In this document: in pieces, positions 44,503 to 57,592 of the stretch | Numbering within the stretch: the stretch's first letter is position 1 | Layout: each line of letters starts with the position of its first letter | Assembly: GCA_014529385.2 (NCBI GenBank) | Contig: CM043952.1 | Span: 69,447,370 to 69,511,369 of the forward strand | Length of the DNA: 64,000 bases | Direction of reading: 5' to 3' | DNA from: Adiantum capillus-veneris | Taxonomy: Eukaryota; Streptophyta; Polypodiopsida; Polypodiales; Pteridaceae | Program-made: the position numbers and the translations under genes | Notes under the pieces: generated by a model | Told to the model about the DNA's origin: nothing | The model's database searches: none | Seen by the model: the letters and a program-made list of their open reading frames with translations, nothing else

Positions 44503-46492
44503 TGAGTAGCGTTAAATGGTAACCTTGCATTTGAACTACATTTCTACTCAAATGTATATATTTTTTATCAAAGTTTTAACCTAGTGTTCATTCTCTCTTT
44601 CCGTAATAGCCTTTTTCCATACAAACACCTTACCCTTCTTAAATCTTTATGCATTTACATCATATTTCTCTCTTCATGCTAAATGTAAATAGTAAACTTA
44701 ATTATACTCTCCTAGTTTTTTTACTGCATATTCTTTTAACTATTTACCTTTACTAATTTAAATAGCTATCTACATCCCATATTTTGTAAATAAATAATTT
44801 ATGGGCACTTATCTTACCCATCTTCTCTCAAGGGTAGGGTTAACCTTGTAGGCCTTCCCTTCCCCACCACTATGTGACCCAAGTCTTGGATCATTTACTT
44901 GTGTTGGTCAACAAATCTTAAATATAATGTATATCTCCAATAATTCAAACTTTATTGGAGCCTACCTCATTTGTTTAAGGTGGATTCCCTTTTGAAAAAA
45001 GCATGCTACACCTTGGATGCATGCTAAAGGGCCCCCTACAAGGAGACTTGGTTCAAAAGGTGTTTTGGATGCATCTTGAATGCCTTAGCTCATGGGTATA
45101 CTTGAGGAACACTCCAAACTCAGCTTAAACACTTTGAGGAGGTCAAATTTTCCTTTTACAACACCCAATTCTGAATTACAGGCTGAAAGTTATGGTGAAA
45201 ACAAGGTGCTGCGGACACTGTTACTGCAGGTCAAAGTTACAATCAGGTAAACCACAAAGGTGAAAAGTTTTCTTGACTTCTCCAACATTCTAAAATACCA
45301 ATGGGGGGTTAAAAACCACTTGCATGTGGAGGGGTCGGCTCAAGATGCTTCCAGAGACACAACAAACAGGATGGGGACACTCTGCAGGAGCCACTGGAGG
45401 GACATCATGGTGGGGCCCACATACATTATCAACCCTTATGTAGCCTCCACGACCTAAAAGGATATTTTTAATGAAAAAATAAGTCCCTTATTTGCATAAT
45501 TGAAGGAATGGTCAAAAGGGAACCTAACTATGGTTAATTACCTACCCCAGTCAAGTTTAACCTAACCCAAGGTCTTGTATAGCTATAAAAAGGCCCTTTG
45601 GCAAGCACAAAAATACACACACCTACTCCATTGCTGCAAATAAGCTCCTCTAAGGTTAGGGAAGCCCTAATCTCTCTCTCCTCTTGTCTCCCTATCCATT
45701 TCCTAAGCTCGCTATCATAAGCGGCACCATAGAGAGAGCATCAATATGCTATTGCTACCATTCTCTTGCAAACATTTCTCTTATCATACTCATCCCTAAA
45801 TAAAGATTGTAGATTCTATATGAGAGCAAGGATATCAAGTTCAATGATCTATCTCATGGTTTGATCAACAAATTGTTGCAATTGGGGTGTCGTCGTCACA
45901 CTTTTGCTCTAAACGCATGTAAAATTGGTAAGCCTATCTTGGCAGCTTCTCATATTTTGTGCTCATTGGGTTGCTTGTTAGTTGAGAAAGTTTTTTGTGC
46001 ACCATGGTGTCTATTTGCTTGGCTTCTCTCCTTATGTTGTGTGTAAGTAAGTCTTGGGGCTGTATAGATGGAGAAGAGCTCCCTATGCATGCCGCCTTAT
46101 GTGTGTAAGTAGTCTCTTCTTTTGGGAAAGGAAAGGAGTTGTCAAGTATTTGTGCATTATGGTGTTTTGAGTTTTGAGGTTTTGTGTTTGCTTTTCTTAG
46201 AAGTATATGAGCACTAATATGGTGAAGGTCAATATTTGCATGTGAGTTTGTGCAGTGTTCAAAGGGATTGCTTAAGGAGTGTGTGTTGAATGGTTGAAGG
46301 GCATTTTGTGTTGAATCACATAAGGAAGGTGTGAGTGTGTGTGTGTGTGTGTTGTATATGGTTTGTTTTGGTTTCCTTCTTTCTCCATAAAAGAGGGTGG
46401 TACCCCTAAGAAATATGCGTGTGTAGGGTCTCACGGAGTGGTTGTCTGGCGGGAGCCTTGAGTTGAGCCCCATCTCAAAAAATCCTCTGTCA
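44503..46492 (+). repeat. Tat-2 3' LTR
   Basis: Direct repeat of 36428-38425 with few differences, ending CCTCTGTCA. It is followed without any gap by CCGGTCCTCAAC, which is also found at 52797 inside the LTR of gypsy D. Confidence 0.92.
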
Positions 46493-46685
46493 CCGGTCCT
46501 CAACTGTTGTCATGTTCTCTAAATTCTCTCTCTTGCAAAAGTATTGTCCATGCCAAGTTAACTAATTGCTATAATTATGTTGCTATCTTCAATTATGTCT
46601 ACCCGCTATGCTCACAAAATCATTTCTTGAAAGTACTCTCATTAAATTCCGCTACTCTCAAATTGAATAGGCAAATTCCATTACA
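46493..46685 (+). repeat. gypsy D 5' LTR, last 193 bp
   Basis: Matches 52797-52987 almost base for base, ending TTCCATTACA against TTCCATCACA. Everything upstream in the LTR is missing at this copy. Confidence 0.9.
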
Positions 46686-46686
46686 T

Positions 46687-46698
46687 TGGTATCAGAGC
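46687..46698 (+). promoter_or_regulatory. gypsy D primer-binding site (initiator Met tRNA type)
   Basis: TGGTATCAGAGC directly after the LTR is the well known site complementary to the 3' end of plant initiator methionine tRNA. Confidence 0.92.
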
Positions 46699-47024
46699 AT
46701 TTGGTTTCTCTTTTCTTGCTTAAGAAGAGAGGTCCTTAAGTATCCTATAAATGGTTGATGTTGTTAATTATAATAGAGTAAGTGGAACTCGGATCTAATA
46801 TCGGTTTTGTTAAGCCCACTATGTGGGGGATGGTGCACACCTCGGGAGCTTTGGACTTAATAATGGAGTCTTTTTAGACTTGCGTATGGCTTTACCATTA
46901 TTGAGCCATAAGAAGTCCGAAAGGAGCTAGCCCTTGGCAACTCTGCTATGTTAGACCTAGTCCTCTACTCTCTATAAGTAACCACTTTGAGCCGTGGGTG
47001 TAGATACTTAAGAGCCAATGAACA

Positions 47025-48875
47025 TTGATAGCTTTGATAGCTATGGGCAACCCTGCTTTGCAAGCCGAAGTTACTCAACAACTTCGTGCTTATGGAATTT
47101 CCCTTCCTCTCCCAGAGGAGAGAGAGATTAGGAGGCCTCTTGAAGAGACCCCCAAAAGAAGACTCTCTCCCATTCGAGAGGAGGAATCCAAAGAGAAAGA
47201 AAGCAATGAAAGTCTAAGTTCTTCTGAAGAGGTGGCTCCACGAAGACGGCGGTCTAGACGATCGCCTACTCCTCCCAAGAGGAAAGGAGCAACCTATAGT
47301 CCTTCTCCTCATCACTCTAAAAGGCAAGAGAGGAAACAAAGGAAGAAAAGGGCTAGGAAGAGGTCACCCTCTTCTCCTTCTTCTTCACCTTCCTCCTCTT
47401 CCGATGAAAGTTATCGCTATTCTCCTAGAGAATACAAGAGGGGAGGACATCGCCAATCATTTCCTGCATGGCGAAGGTCACAAAAGGAGGGAGGAAAGAG
47501 TATCTCTTTTCTCACCTACGATGGCACCTTTGGTGCTACCGACAAAGTGGTGGCCTTCATCCAACAATTTGATGCAGCCTTTGGGGATGAGGGCTTCACA
47601 GAGTCCTCCAAGCTACGCCATGTAGCTATGCACTTCCAAAAATCAGCTCGTCAATGGTGGGCTAGCCTTCGTGGCAATGGAGAAGCTTGAAGCTTGAAGC
47701 TTCTCTCTCATGAGTCTATCAACAAGTATGTAGACAAGTTTTGGGATTTACATCTCAAAGCTACTGTCTTTCAAAAGATAGACTTTGCCGAGCAAAGACA
47801 GCAATTCTGTGCGGGATTACCTGAAGAGATGGCCGAATACATCAACTCTCAACGGCCCGGTACTATTACCGAAGTAATCCACCACACCATGGTTTCTTCA
47901 CGCATCAATTTCCATCAAGGGGCTAGACGTAATGTCAAGCCCATGGAAAACAAAGATAAAAATGATACAAAGGGGAAATCCAATGCTCAAAATAATTCCC
48001 AAGGCACTTCCAACAACAACAATAACAAAAACAACAATCGGTCCAAGGAGAAGGGAGTTTACAAAGGTAAAAACAAACACTCTCCTGAAGAGCTTGAAGC
48101 TTTTCGCAAGGACCATAAGTGTTTCAAGTGTGGGGAGCAAGGACATGGCTATCGTTCTTGCCCCAAGAAGAATACTCGCAATGAGACTCCTAGGGCTTCC
48201 ACCATCGAAGCTCCAAAAGAGGATTCTCATTGCAAAGGATCATCACTTTCCTATGAGTGGGGAAAGGTAAGAGAGCATGATGCCTTCATCTTGTTTGACC
48301 CAGGCTCTACTCTCAACTTCATATCAATAGAGTTGGCCACCAAGTTGGGCATTCAAGCTTTTGAGATGGGAGATATAGTAATAGATGATGCAGATTTCAA
48401 GGGACAACAAGCCTCCGTTACTCCCTTGATTGGGAAGTTGAGGCTTCAAGTCCAAAGCTATGTCGACAAAGAAGACTTCTTCATCTCTCCTCTCCAACAT
48501 TAGGATGTTATCCTAGGGGCACCATGGTTTGATCGCATGGCTGCCAACATGAAGTTCCCTGAAAGGAGAATTTACTTCACCTACAGGGGAAAGAACATGT
48601 ATATAGATGCTAGTAAGCGTGGTTGCACTATTCCACTTGTAAATCCTCTTTCTTTTGATAAATCAATGAAGAGCTTAGTTTCTGCGTACATGATTTATGT
48701 CAAAGAGTCTCTAAAAGCTAATAATGTTTCATCAAATGAAAATGATAGGAATCAAGAAGAGTTAGACTTGTCTACTTTTCTAAAAGGATTCCAAGATGTG
48801 TTCATCGATGATATCCCTATGGACCTACCTCCAAAACGAGGGGATGATGACCATCGTATTGAGCTACTTCAAGGA
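47025..48875 (+). pseudogene. gypsy D gag and protease
   Basis: One frame with two stops. Gag has an Arg/Ser-rich region (RRRRSRRSPTPPKRKG, KRQERKQRKKRARKR) before SFLTYDGTFGATDKVVAFIQ. A TGA at 47688 lies in a GAAGCTT triplicate. Then the intact CCHC knuckle CFKCGEQGHGYRSC and the protease FILFDPGSTLNFIS (DPG replaces DSG). A TAG at 48501 interrupts before DVILGAPWFDRM. The frame ends in HRIELLQGSS, the first motif upstream of RT, where the CACTA sequence begins. The 47025 start is not certain. Confidence 0.87.
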
Positions 48876-48881
48876 AGCTCA

Positions 48882-49062
48882 CACTACAAGAGGCTATTCA
48901 TATTAGCGACGCTCACACAACGACGTTCAAAATAAAAATTCCCGGCGTCGCTATGAGCGTCGCAAATGTCTTTGTAAATTTGCGACGCTCATAGCGACGC
49001 CGGCTGGGCTAAAAAAATAACCGAGCGCGCCCAAAAACTCAGATCTCAGATCTGAGTTTTTC
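48882..49062 (+). mobile_element. CACTA terminal fragment inside gypsy D
   Basis: Starts CACTACAAGAGGCTATTC and has GCGACGC motifs, GGGCTAAAAAAATAACCGAG and the palindrome AACTCAGATCTCAGATCTGA. It equals the reverse strand of the CACTA right end at 35161-35352 in the order of blocks, with the same start. No second terminus and no TSD follow, so this is one end only. Confidence 0.82.
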
Positions 49063-49066
49063 GGGT

Positions 49067-49510
49067 TAAGTTTGTATGGACTGCTAAGGAGCAAAATGCT
49101 TTTGAAAAACTCAAAGAGAAGCTTACTTCCCAACCAGTCCTCGTGCTTCTGGATCTCTCAAAGCCATTTGAGGTCCAATGTGATGCGTGTGGTGATTGCC
49201 TTGGAGCGGTTTTGCTTCAAGAAGGGCATGCCATAGCATATGAGAGCCGAAGGCTCAATAGTGATGAATGAGTCTTGGGAATTTATGAGAAAGATCTTTT
49301 AGTTGTTCTACATGCCCTAGATACATGGAAGCACTACCTATTGGGGACTCCATTTATCCTACGAACCGACCACCAAAGTCTCAAGTATTTCATGACGCAA
49401 ACCAAAATTTCTTTCGCAATTTAATTTCCATATTGCTCACATAGCTGGTAAGAACAATCAAGTTGCCGATGCACTCTCACGACGGCCAAAAGTTAATGTG
49501 GTGTCTATAG
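49067..49510 (+). pseudogene. gypsy D RNase H
   Basis: Begins FVWTAKEQNAFEKLKEKL, then LDLSKPFEVQCDACGDCLGA, a TGA after RRLNSDE, VLHALDTWKHYLLGTPF and a frameshift after TDHQSLKYFMTQ. VADALSRRPK ends the domain. The palm and thumb of RT that should precede FVWT are absent. Confidence 0.87.
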
Positions 49511-50870
49511 CTACTCACAATGCTCTATCCTCTATGATAGATGAGTATGCTACTGACCCTGACTTTAGAGACATATTGTCAGCCCTTGCTTTGGGGAAGA
49601 AAGAGGAACCATTCACCTTGTAGGATGGTTATCTTCTCCATAGCAATAGGCTATGTGTTACCCATTCCCTTCGTGAGAAGGTTATGTATGAATCCCATGC
49701 TCCTCCATATGCAGGGCATAGAGGTATTCAACCTACTCTCCGAGGAGTAGAGACGTATTTCTATTGGCCTACCATGAAAGTGGACATACAAGAGTATGTT
49801 TCAAAATGTGTAGTATGCCAAAAGACCAAGTATGATAGAGGGAAGGAACCTGGATTACCCCAGCCATTGCCTATTCCAAATTTTCCATGGGAGAGTATAT
49901 CCATGGATTTCATCTTTGGATTACCCAAGTCTATCCATGGGAATACAGGAATATGGACAATAGTCGACAGGTTTAGCAAGCAAGCACATTTTATTCCTGT
50001 CAAAAAGACTATTAAGGCACATCAAATGGAAACTCTCTTCATATCTCATATTTTCAAGCACCATGGATTACCCACATCCATCGTGTCAGATAGAGATCCT
50101 AGAATGAACAGTAATTTCTGGAAAGGTCTCTTTGAAAATCTAGGAACAAGATTGAATTTCTCTTCGGCCTATCACCCACAAACGGATGGCCAAAGTGAGA
50201 TAGCCAATCTTACAATACTCGATCTACTCAAGACTTATGTTACCGAAGTAGATCAACGCTCACAATGGGAAAATTATTTACCTCTAGTAGAGTATGCCTA
50301 CAATAATACTGTCCATACTTCTATGGGGAAAGCATCTTTCGAGATCATAGAGGGAAGACCTAAAAGTCCCTTGCTACTCAAAGTACATGGGAAGATCTTC
50401 GCCCCCGATGAGTATAGCCATCTCTCAACAAAGGCAAAAAGCTGATGCTGATAAGCACAAAAGAGCCTTAATGTTCAAAGAAAATGATTGGGTCTTACTC
50501 AAGTTTCCTAAGGCTCGATTAAGGCAAAAATCCTACGGGCCATCAAAAGTATTATGCTAAACTAGAAAAAAGATACTATGGTCCTTTCCAAATCTTGAAG
50601 CCCATCAATGAGACGGCTTATCAACTCAAGTTGCCCAACCATTGTCTTATACACAATGCCTTTCATGTAAGCCTACTTAAGCCCTACAAAGGAGAGCCAC
50701 CAACTGAAACAATTATTGAAGACCCTCCCGAAGTTGAAGACCAAGAAGAGGTGCTACAACCCGAAGCTGTCCTTCGGCATGAAGACAAGGTACTACGACA
50801 TGGTAAGATAATCCGACGGTATCTTATTAAGTTAAAAAATTATCCTTTTGAAGATGCTAAATGGATGTAA
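49511..50870 (+). pseudogene. gypsy D integrase and chromodomain-like tail
   Basis: Zinc domain HAPPYAGHRG, CVVCQ; catalytic Asp in SMDFIFGLP and IVSDRDPRM; Glu in DGQSEIANL. Stops at 49621 (TAG) and 50443 and a frameshift near 50440-50590 split the frame. The tail shows HNAFHVSLLKPYKGEPP and VLRHGKIIRRYLIKLKNYP followed by FEDAKWM, resembling a chromodomain. Confidence 0.88.
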
Positions 50871-51290
50871 GGAGTACAACTTAAGGATAGTATGAACCTT
50901 GTCAATGCTTACAATGCTACATTAGAGTAAGCAAATGTACAACTCTCTTTTAAATGACTCATGTTTTTGTCTTATAAGACTAATCCTCTTTTTAATTGTG
51001 CACAAATTTAACTAGTATGTATGCTTAGAATCATGTTTGTGATGACGACGTCTCTCAAACACCAAGTAGAATTTGTCACTCTACTTTGGGAGAATGAAAT
51101 GGACTAAAGAGAAGACATGCTTGCGGCAGCTATGTCTCCCAAGCACCAAATGGATTAGTCATCCATCTTGGAAAGATTTCGTAGGGTAAAAAAGGGATCC
51201 TCTACCCGCTAAGTACGATTGACTAATGACTAAGGCTTTATCTCTTCTACCTCATAGTCGAGGACGACTATGATTTCAAGAGAGAGGTAA
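50871..51290 (+). other. gypsy D 3' untranslated region
   Basis: No gene. It ends with TCGAGGACGAC and the purine tract AAGAGAGAGGTAA (51279-51290), the standard end of chromovirus internal regions. Confidence 0.7.
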
Positions 51291-52987
<1,697 letters not shown>

Positions 52988-52999
52988 ATTACTATGTTC

Positions 53000-53229
53000 A
53001 CTGGTAACTTTGGAGTCATCATTCTCACTTACATCTTCTAGTGCCATAGGTTTCTTGGTAGTCATAGCAAACACCCTCTTTTCACCCTTCCTGCTATACA
53101 CACAGATTGTGCCCTTGCCCGAATCTTACACAGCACCAACATCTCTCAACCAAGGTCGTCTCAAAATGAGAGGAAAAGCTCCCTGACCAGCTGGCATAAC
53201 ATAAAAGTTAACTATAACCTTCACGTTAA
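53000..53229 (-). pseudogene. Tat-3 protease C-terminal part
   Basis: Minus strand reads VKVIVNFYVMPAGQGAFPLI and LRRPWLRDVGAV, then TAA and DSGKGTICVYSRKG. It matches the MPAKGEGYPIILGRPW region of Tat-2. It joins the other half of the protease across the insertion. Confidence 0.8.
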
Positions 53230-54568
53230 CACTAGAATGGTAACATGACACTTTTATGTCCTTGGACACTTTTGTGTCCTGTTAAGTGACCATTTTGCTT
53301 GAATTATTTGAAGAGTATGAAAATGGATTTCTAGGTGCTCTATATCCACAAAGTTGCCTTATGAGCTGAAAAAAACTTAGCATTTTTTTTTGGATTATCG
53401 ATCTCACCATTAACCCTACTCTTGCACAACATTTTTGAACCTAAACTCTGTGAAAAAACGGGTCTTGTTTTTGGCTTTTTTTCAATTTTTGGCAACTATA
53501 CCACTCTAAACTTCATGTTTGTGAGGTTTAGATGGCTAGAGGTTAGGCCTTCATAGTTCTCAACATGTTTTGATGCTTGTAGGGAGAGCTAAGTGTTAAA
53601 ATTGAAAGTTATGACCAATTTACAAGAATTGCATAATCCTGTTTTTTTGGCCAAAATTAGCACTTTTATGATTTTTTTGGGGGCTTTCTTGATATTCTAA
53701 TTCAATTTTGATCGTGTATGTGCTATATATAACATAAAGCTAATCTTCCTTGAGTTTTGGGGGACCTAATATGCTATATAGCATAATATATGATGATGGT
53801 TGAGTTTTTTGATTGCTGAAGAATACGATACATTTTAGAGTAGCAAGTATAACTTTCTCAATATTGCTAGTTTCTTAGGCCAATTGTGTGTATTTTGTAT
53901 GTAGGAACCATATCTAATCATAGACTACAAACTTGGCTAGATATTGGGTAGTTTATATGGGTTTCTAGAGGTCATAATGCTAAACCCAGTTTTTTCATGT
54001 TTGTTGTATTTAGCACTTTATCATTGCCCCCAAGGTTCCAATTGTAAGAGATCCATTATCCTTTTGACATGATCCATGGCTCTTTTTGAATCCAAAGGCC
54101 CAAAGGGAACTGAAAAAACATGTATATAGTATCTATATTGAGCGTGACTATAGAAACTTTGATGATAGGTCCGCAAAATGGCAAAAATGCAACTTTTTTT
54201 TACCTATTTTTTTGCCCAAAAAAAATTAGTGAGGTAAAAGCAACCATATGTTTTGGTCACCAACCCATTGAAGTTAACGGGGCATTTTATCTCATGTCCT
54301 ACAAAAATCCCAACTCTTATTTATATGCAATCAACTGTAAGAAATTACTGTTTTGGGCAAAATGCACTGGTCCATCAACTTTGGAGGCTTGTAGTGACCA
54401 AGGGATGAGAAAAATTACAAGTTTCTCATTTTTTCCAAATGTAGTAGTTATTGAACTATAAGCTCATGAAATGATTTTTCAAAAAGAGTGGATCTACTAT
54501 GGTTTTGGAATTTTTCCCCAAAACCCTGAAAGGACACTTTTATGTCCTGTTAGGTTACCATTCTAGTG
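53230..54568. mobile_element. 1339-bp TTAA-flanked inverted-repeat element, piggyBac-like ends
   Basis: Both ends read CACTAGAATGGTAAC inward (perfect over 15 bp) and TTAA flanks each side (53226-53229 and 54569-54572). Removing the element and one TTAA restores the Tat-3 protease frame (VEVFN then VKVIV). TTAA plus an end resembling CCCTAGAAA is typical of piggyBac; a 2-bp TA duplication with ends ACACTAG would instead suggest Tc1/mariner, and the two readings cannot be told apart from the site alone. No transposase ORF. Copies of GGACACTTTTRTGTCCTGTT occur near both ends. Confidence 0.75.
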
Positions 54569-54846
54569 TTAAAGACTTCAACTTCCAAATTCTTAGTCAT
54601 CCCCAAACACTTCACTTTGGCGTGGTTTGCTATTTGAATCCGAAACCCAGAGCTTCCACATGTAATGAGACCCAGTCTCTTGACACATGACTGTGTGATC
54701 ACACAAACTTGAGCACCTCCATCAATGTAGGCCTCTCCTATGCCCACATCTTTGTGCCAAGCGTTCACCATAGGAAAAATGTTGGGTAACTCTCCCACAA
54801 CCAACACTATGACTTGTCCATGCTTTGGCTCTTTCTCTGGATTCAC
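54569..54846 (-). pseudogene. Tat-3 protease N-terminal part
   Basis: Contains GEAYIDGGAQVCVITQSCVK and ANHAKVKCLGM, the protease core with DGGA active site as in Tat-1 and Tat-2. It ends at the insertion site. Confidence 0.85.
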
Positions 54847-56010
54847 TAATGACTTCCACTACCTCTTGCGTTTGGGCACCATATTCATCAACTGTCCAAA
54901 AGTACAATCTACTTTCCTCCCAATCAGGTCTTCCTTCAAACTATAAGTTGTTTGGCCTTCCCCCAAAGGTAAATCTTCCACTTCAAACCATCTACGAGGT
55001 CTTCTCTTCCTCTTGCCTTTTTCATTTTCACCCTCTTTATCCTTCCCTTTATTTTTTCTAGGACTTGGTGAAACATAGCCTTCCCTCTCTTGTTTGCCCA
55101 CAGGTAGCACATCTGCTTCCTTCTTTTTAACCTGCACAATACCCACATGACCACCACAGGTTCAAGCTTGATTCTCCTGCTTAATACATTGATCTCCACG
55201 TATATCCAATGCATAATCATTAGCACTATTGGGAATCTGCTGGGGGAGTGGGAACATATCACCTCCCATCCTTGTTTGCTTTGAACAATAAATGCTGATA
55301 TGACCGAGTTCACCACAATTACAACAAGTAGGAATTAACCTCCTCTGTGGCTCAAAGACACCTTGTCCACAACCCACATTATCATTAAGTTGCGCTTCAC
55401 ATGCCTGAGCCATCCCTCTACCTCTACCACGACCACGACCGCCTCCACCTTCAAGAACACTAAGTTGCAATTCCTGCATCATGGTCGTCATGTGTTGCAT
55501 ATTTTTCTGTAATTGTTTAGTGGGATCCCTTTGGATAGGTTGGCCTCCTGTTTCTGTTTGATTTTCCTCCTTTTGGCCACCATTATTTTGCACAAGGACC
55601 ACTTTTCCATACTCATTAAGTCTTTGAGTCTTCCATTCTTTCTCTTTGGCGATAGCGGCTGCCTTCTCAAAAGTGGTGGGCCTTTTTAGCTCAACTTTGA
55701 ACTTCACGCTTTCTTTTAAGCTGGCCACACAACGGTCCTTCTTTAACATGGATGGAGGGATTTCATTTCCCAAAGCGCGGGCCTATCTATCCCACAAACG
55801 GATGAACTGCATGACAAAATCATCAACTCTGATTACCCTTTTGAGTGTACCCCAAAAGTTTCATGCCAAACATCATCAGGTACTTCAATGGATCTATACT
55901 ATGCCAGGAAAGCTTGCTTCACAAGATTGTAGGTTAAAACTACCCCTGGAGTTTGTGCTTGCACCAGCTCTTCATAAATTTTTAACCAAAATTTTGCCTC
56001 ATCCTATAAA
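54847..56010 (-). pseudogene. gag: Tat-3 gag and linker
   Basis: Gag body is at 55773-55162 (MLKKDRCVASLKESVKFKVE) with an intact CCHC knuckle CCNCGELGHISIYC near 55310. The upstream gag part, FWLKIYEELVQAQTPG-like sequence, is at about 55990-55820 with stops. A Lys-rich linker (54859-55146) leads to the protease. The 5' limit near 56010 is approximate. Confidence 0.82.
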
Positions 56011-57592
56011 ATAAATTCCTCTATAGACTTGCAGAAGCTACACCATCGGAACAAAGAACTATTGCACGACCAAAAACACCTATGGTAAACACCTATAGAG
56101 ATTTATGAAAAACCCTCCAAGAATGGAACACACTCAAAATCAGGAGAAACAAAGGACATCATGAAAACACTCTTCTTGTGGAGATGTCTGTATAGTATCC
56201 GTTGGCAGAAAACAGAGTAGAAATGGAGAAGTTATGGCCGCTCGAACATGGAGGTGTCCTTTTTATTGCTCAACAATGAGCTCTCTAGAAGTTGTGCAGG
56301 TGTCGCAACTATTAAAATGGGGGCTTTCTTATCTTTTATCCCCAAGATTTTTCTCTCTCTTCTTAGCTGACAAGGTTCTCTCCTTAGGCACCTTTTAATT
56401 GGTCCAATTTTGGTCTTTTTTTGGGTGAAAAATGAGCTGACGGTGACCATTTGACCAAGCAATGGGGTGGGGGCAAGTGTCCGGGGACCAAAAAAGTGGC
56501 CAAGTGCTTATCCAAGAAGTGGGAACTCAAAAAATGCGCCATCTCCTTCCCCATGAGCCCTCGAGCTGCCATATCCAAGCCTTGAGAGAGCTCCTCTCAC
56601 CTTTGATACACCATAATGGGCACCCCAAGTGCCCTATATACCCCCGACTTTCCTCTTTCCTCTTCTCATGTGGAGTTACTCCCATGCCACATGGAAACTT
56701 CCTCAATCTTCCTAGCTTCCCAAAAAAATTTTAGCTTCTCCCAAAGCATAAGAGGACTTCTTGGACAATTTTCCTCGAGGCAGAACTTGCTGCTCCGGTC
56801 ACCAAATGACGCACCATGATGCACGGCTCGAAGCCCATCACCTGGGCTATCTCCAAAAATATAAAACTTCAGCATTTATAATATTAGACCCTCCAAGTTG
56901 GCCTAGTTTCCCTTGTCGCATACACCCGGAATCACCTTCTAAGTTAAGACTGCCCGCTTCGGATGCTCATAACTCATGAAGTACAAGTCCAATTCACAAG
57001 CTATAAAGCACGGCTGAAAATAATTATTAAAAACCATGTTTTGGAGTCTCGGAAAACCCAAAACATCAGCATTCAAGATTGGAAAAATCACACCTTTGTA
57101 CAAGGATTTTTACATGGTCACTTCCAAAACTTGCAGGGCTATGTACACATATCATTAGGAGAAAGTTGGACTCACTTTTGGGCCCTGTAAGAAGTGCCAC
57201 ATCGGCTTATAGAGAGAAAATGAAAATGTTAAATTGTGCATTTTATGTAATACTTTTCTGCGCAACAAAAAGCCAAAATGACATTCTTTGGTAGGTAGCC
57301 GCCGTCTTTATCATTCTTATCCTTTGTTCTCTTGTCAGGAATCCAACTAACCGTATGACTAATGATTTGAAATGCCAACTTACAAGCGTTCCCTCCAGAA
57401 ACATAAGCCACCTGAACTCTATCAACTCTAAACTTGAGAATATGGCCTTCCCTCCCAAAACCTGAGATATTTCTCCGTCTTCTTCTCTATCAACTCTAGG
57501 AATGGAGAACGCATCTTTTCCTGATGAAAAAACTAATTTGAACTTACAAGTCTCAGCCCCTTCATCTTTAACACTTACCCAATGAAAGAACA
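56011..57592. other. unassigned; possible Tat-3 leader/LTR
   Basis: No confident gene. On the minus strand GCGTCATTTGGTGACC near 56810 resembles an LTR end plus primer-binding site of the Tat-1 kind, which would make the right-hand sequence the Tat-3 5' LTR. On the plus strand CCCTATATACCCC near 56634 is TATA-like. A 116-codon minus ORF (57593-57243) is not recognised. Confidence 0.3.

Larger units (their letters stand above)
36428..46492 (+). mobile_element. Tat-2: near-intact Ty3/gypsy Tat-lineage retrotransposon
   Basis: LTRs 36428-38425 (1998 bp) and 44503-46492 (1990 bp) enclose a primer-binding site, two small leader ORFs, one open gag-pol frame and a purine tract. LTR copies differ at only scattered positions by eye, suggesting a fairly recent insertion. 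No target-site duplication: left flank GACGC, right flank CCGGT. Total about 10.07 kb. Confidence 0.93.
52988..56010 (-). mobile_element. Tat-3: gag-protease remnant of a Tat element
   Basis: Minus-strand remnant running from gag (about 56010) to the end of the protease at about 53000, where gypsy D begins. RT and beyond are missing. It is interrupted by the TTAA-flanked element 53230-54568. Confidence 0.83.

Noticed and set aside
54120-54461. 113-codon ORF in the TTAA-flanked element as a transposase
   Set aside because: No transposase motif and far too short; the element looks non-autonomous.
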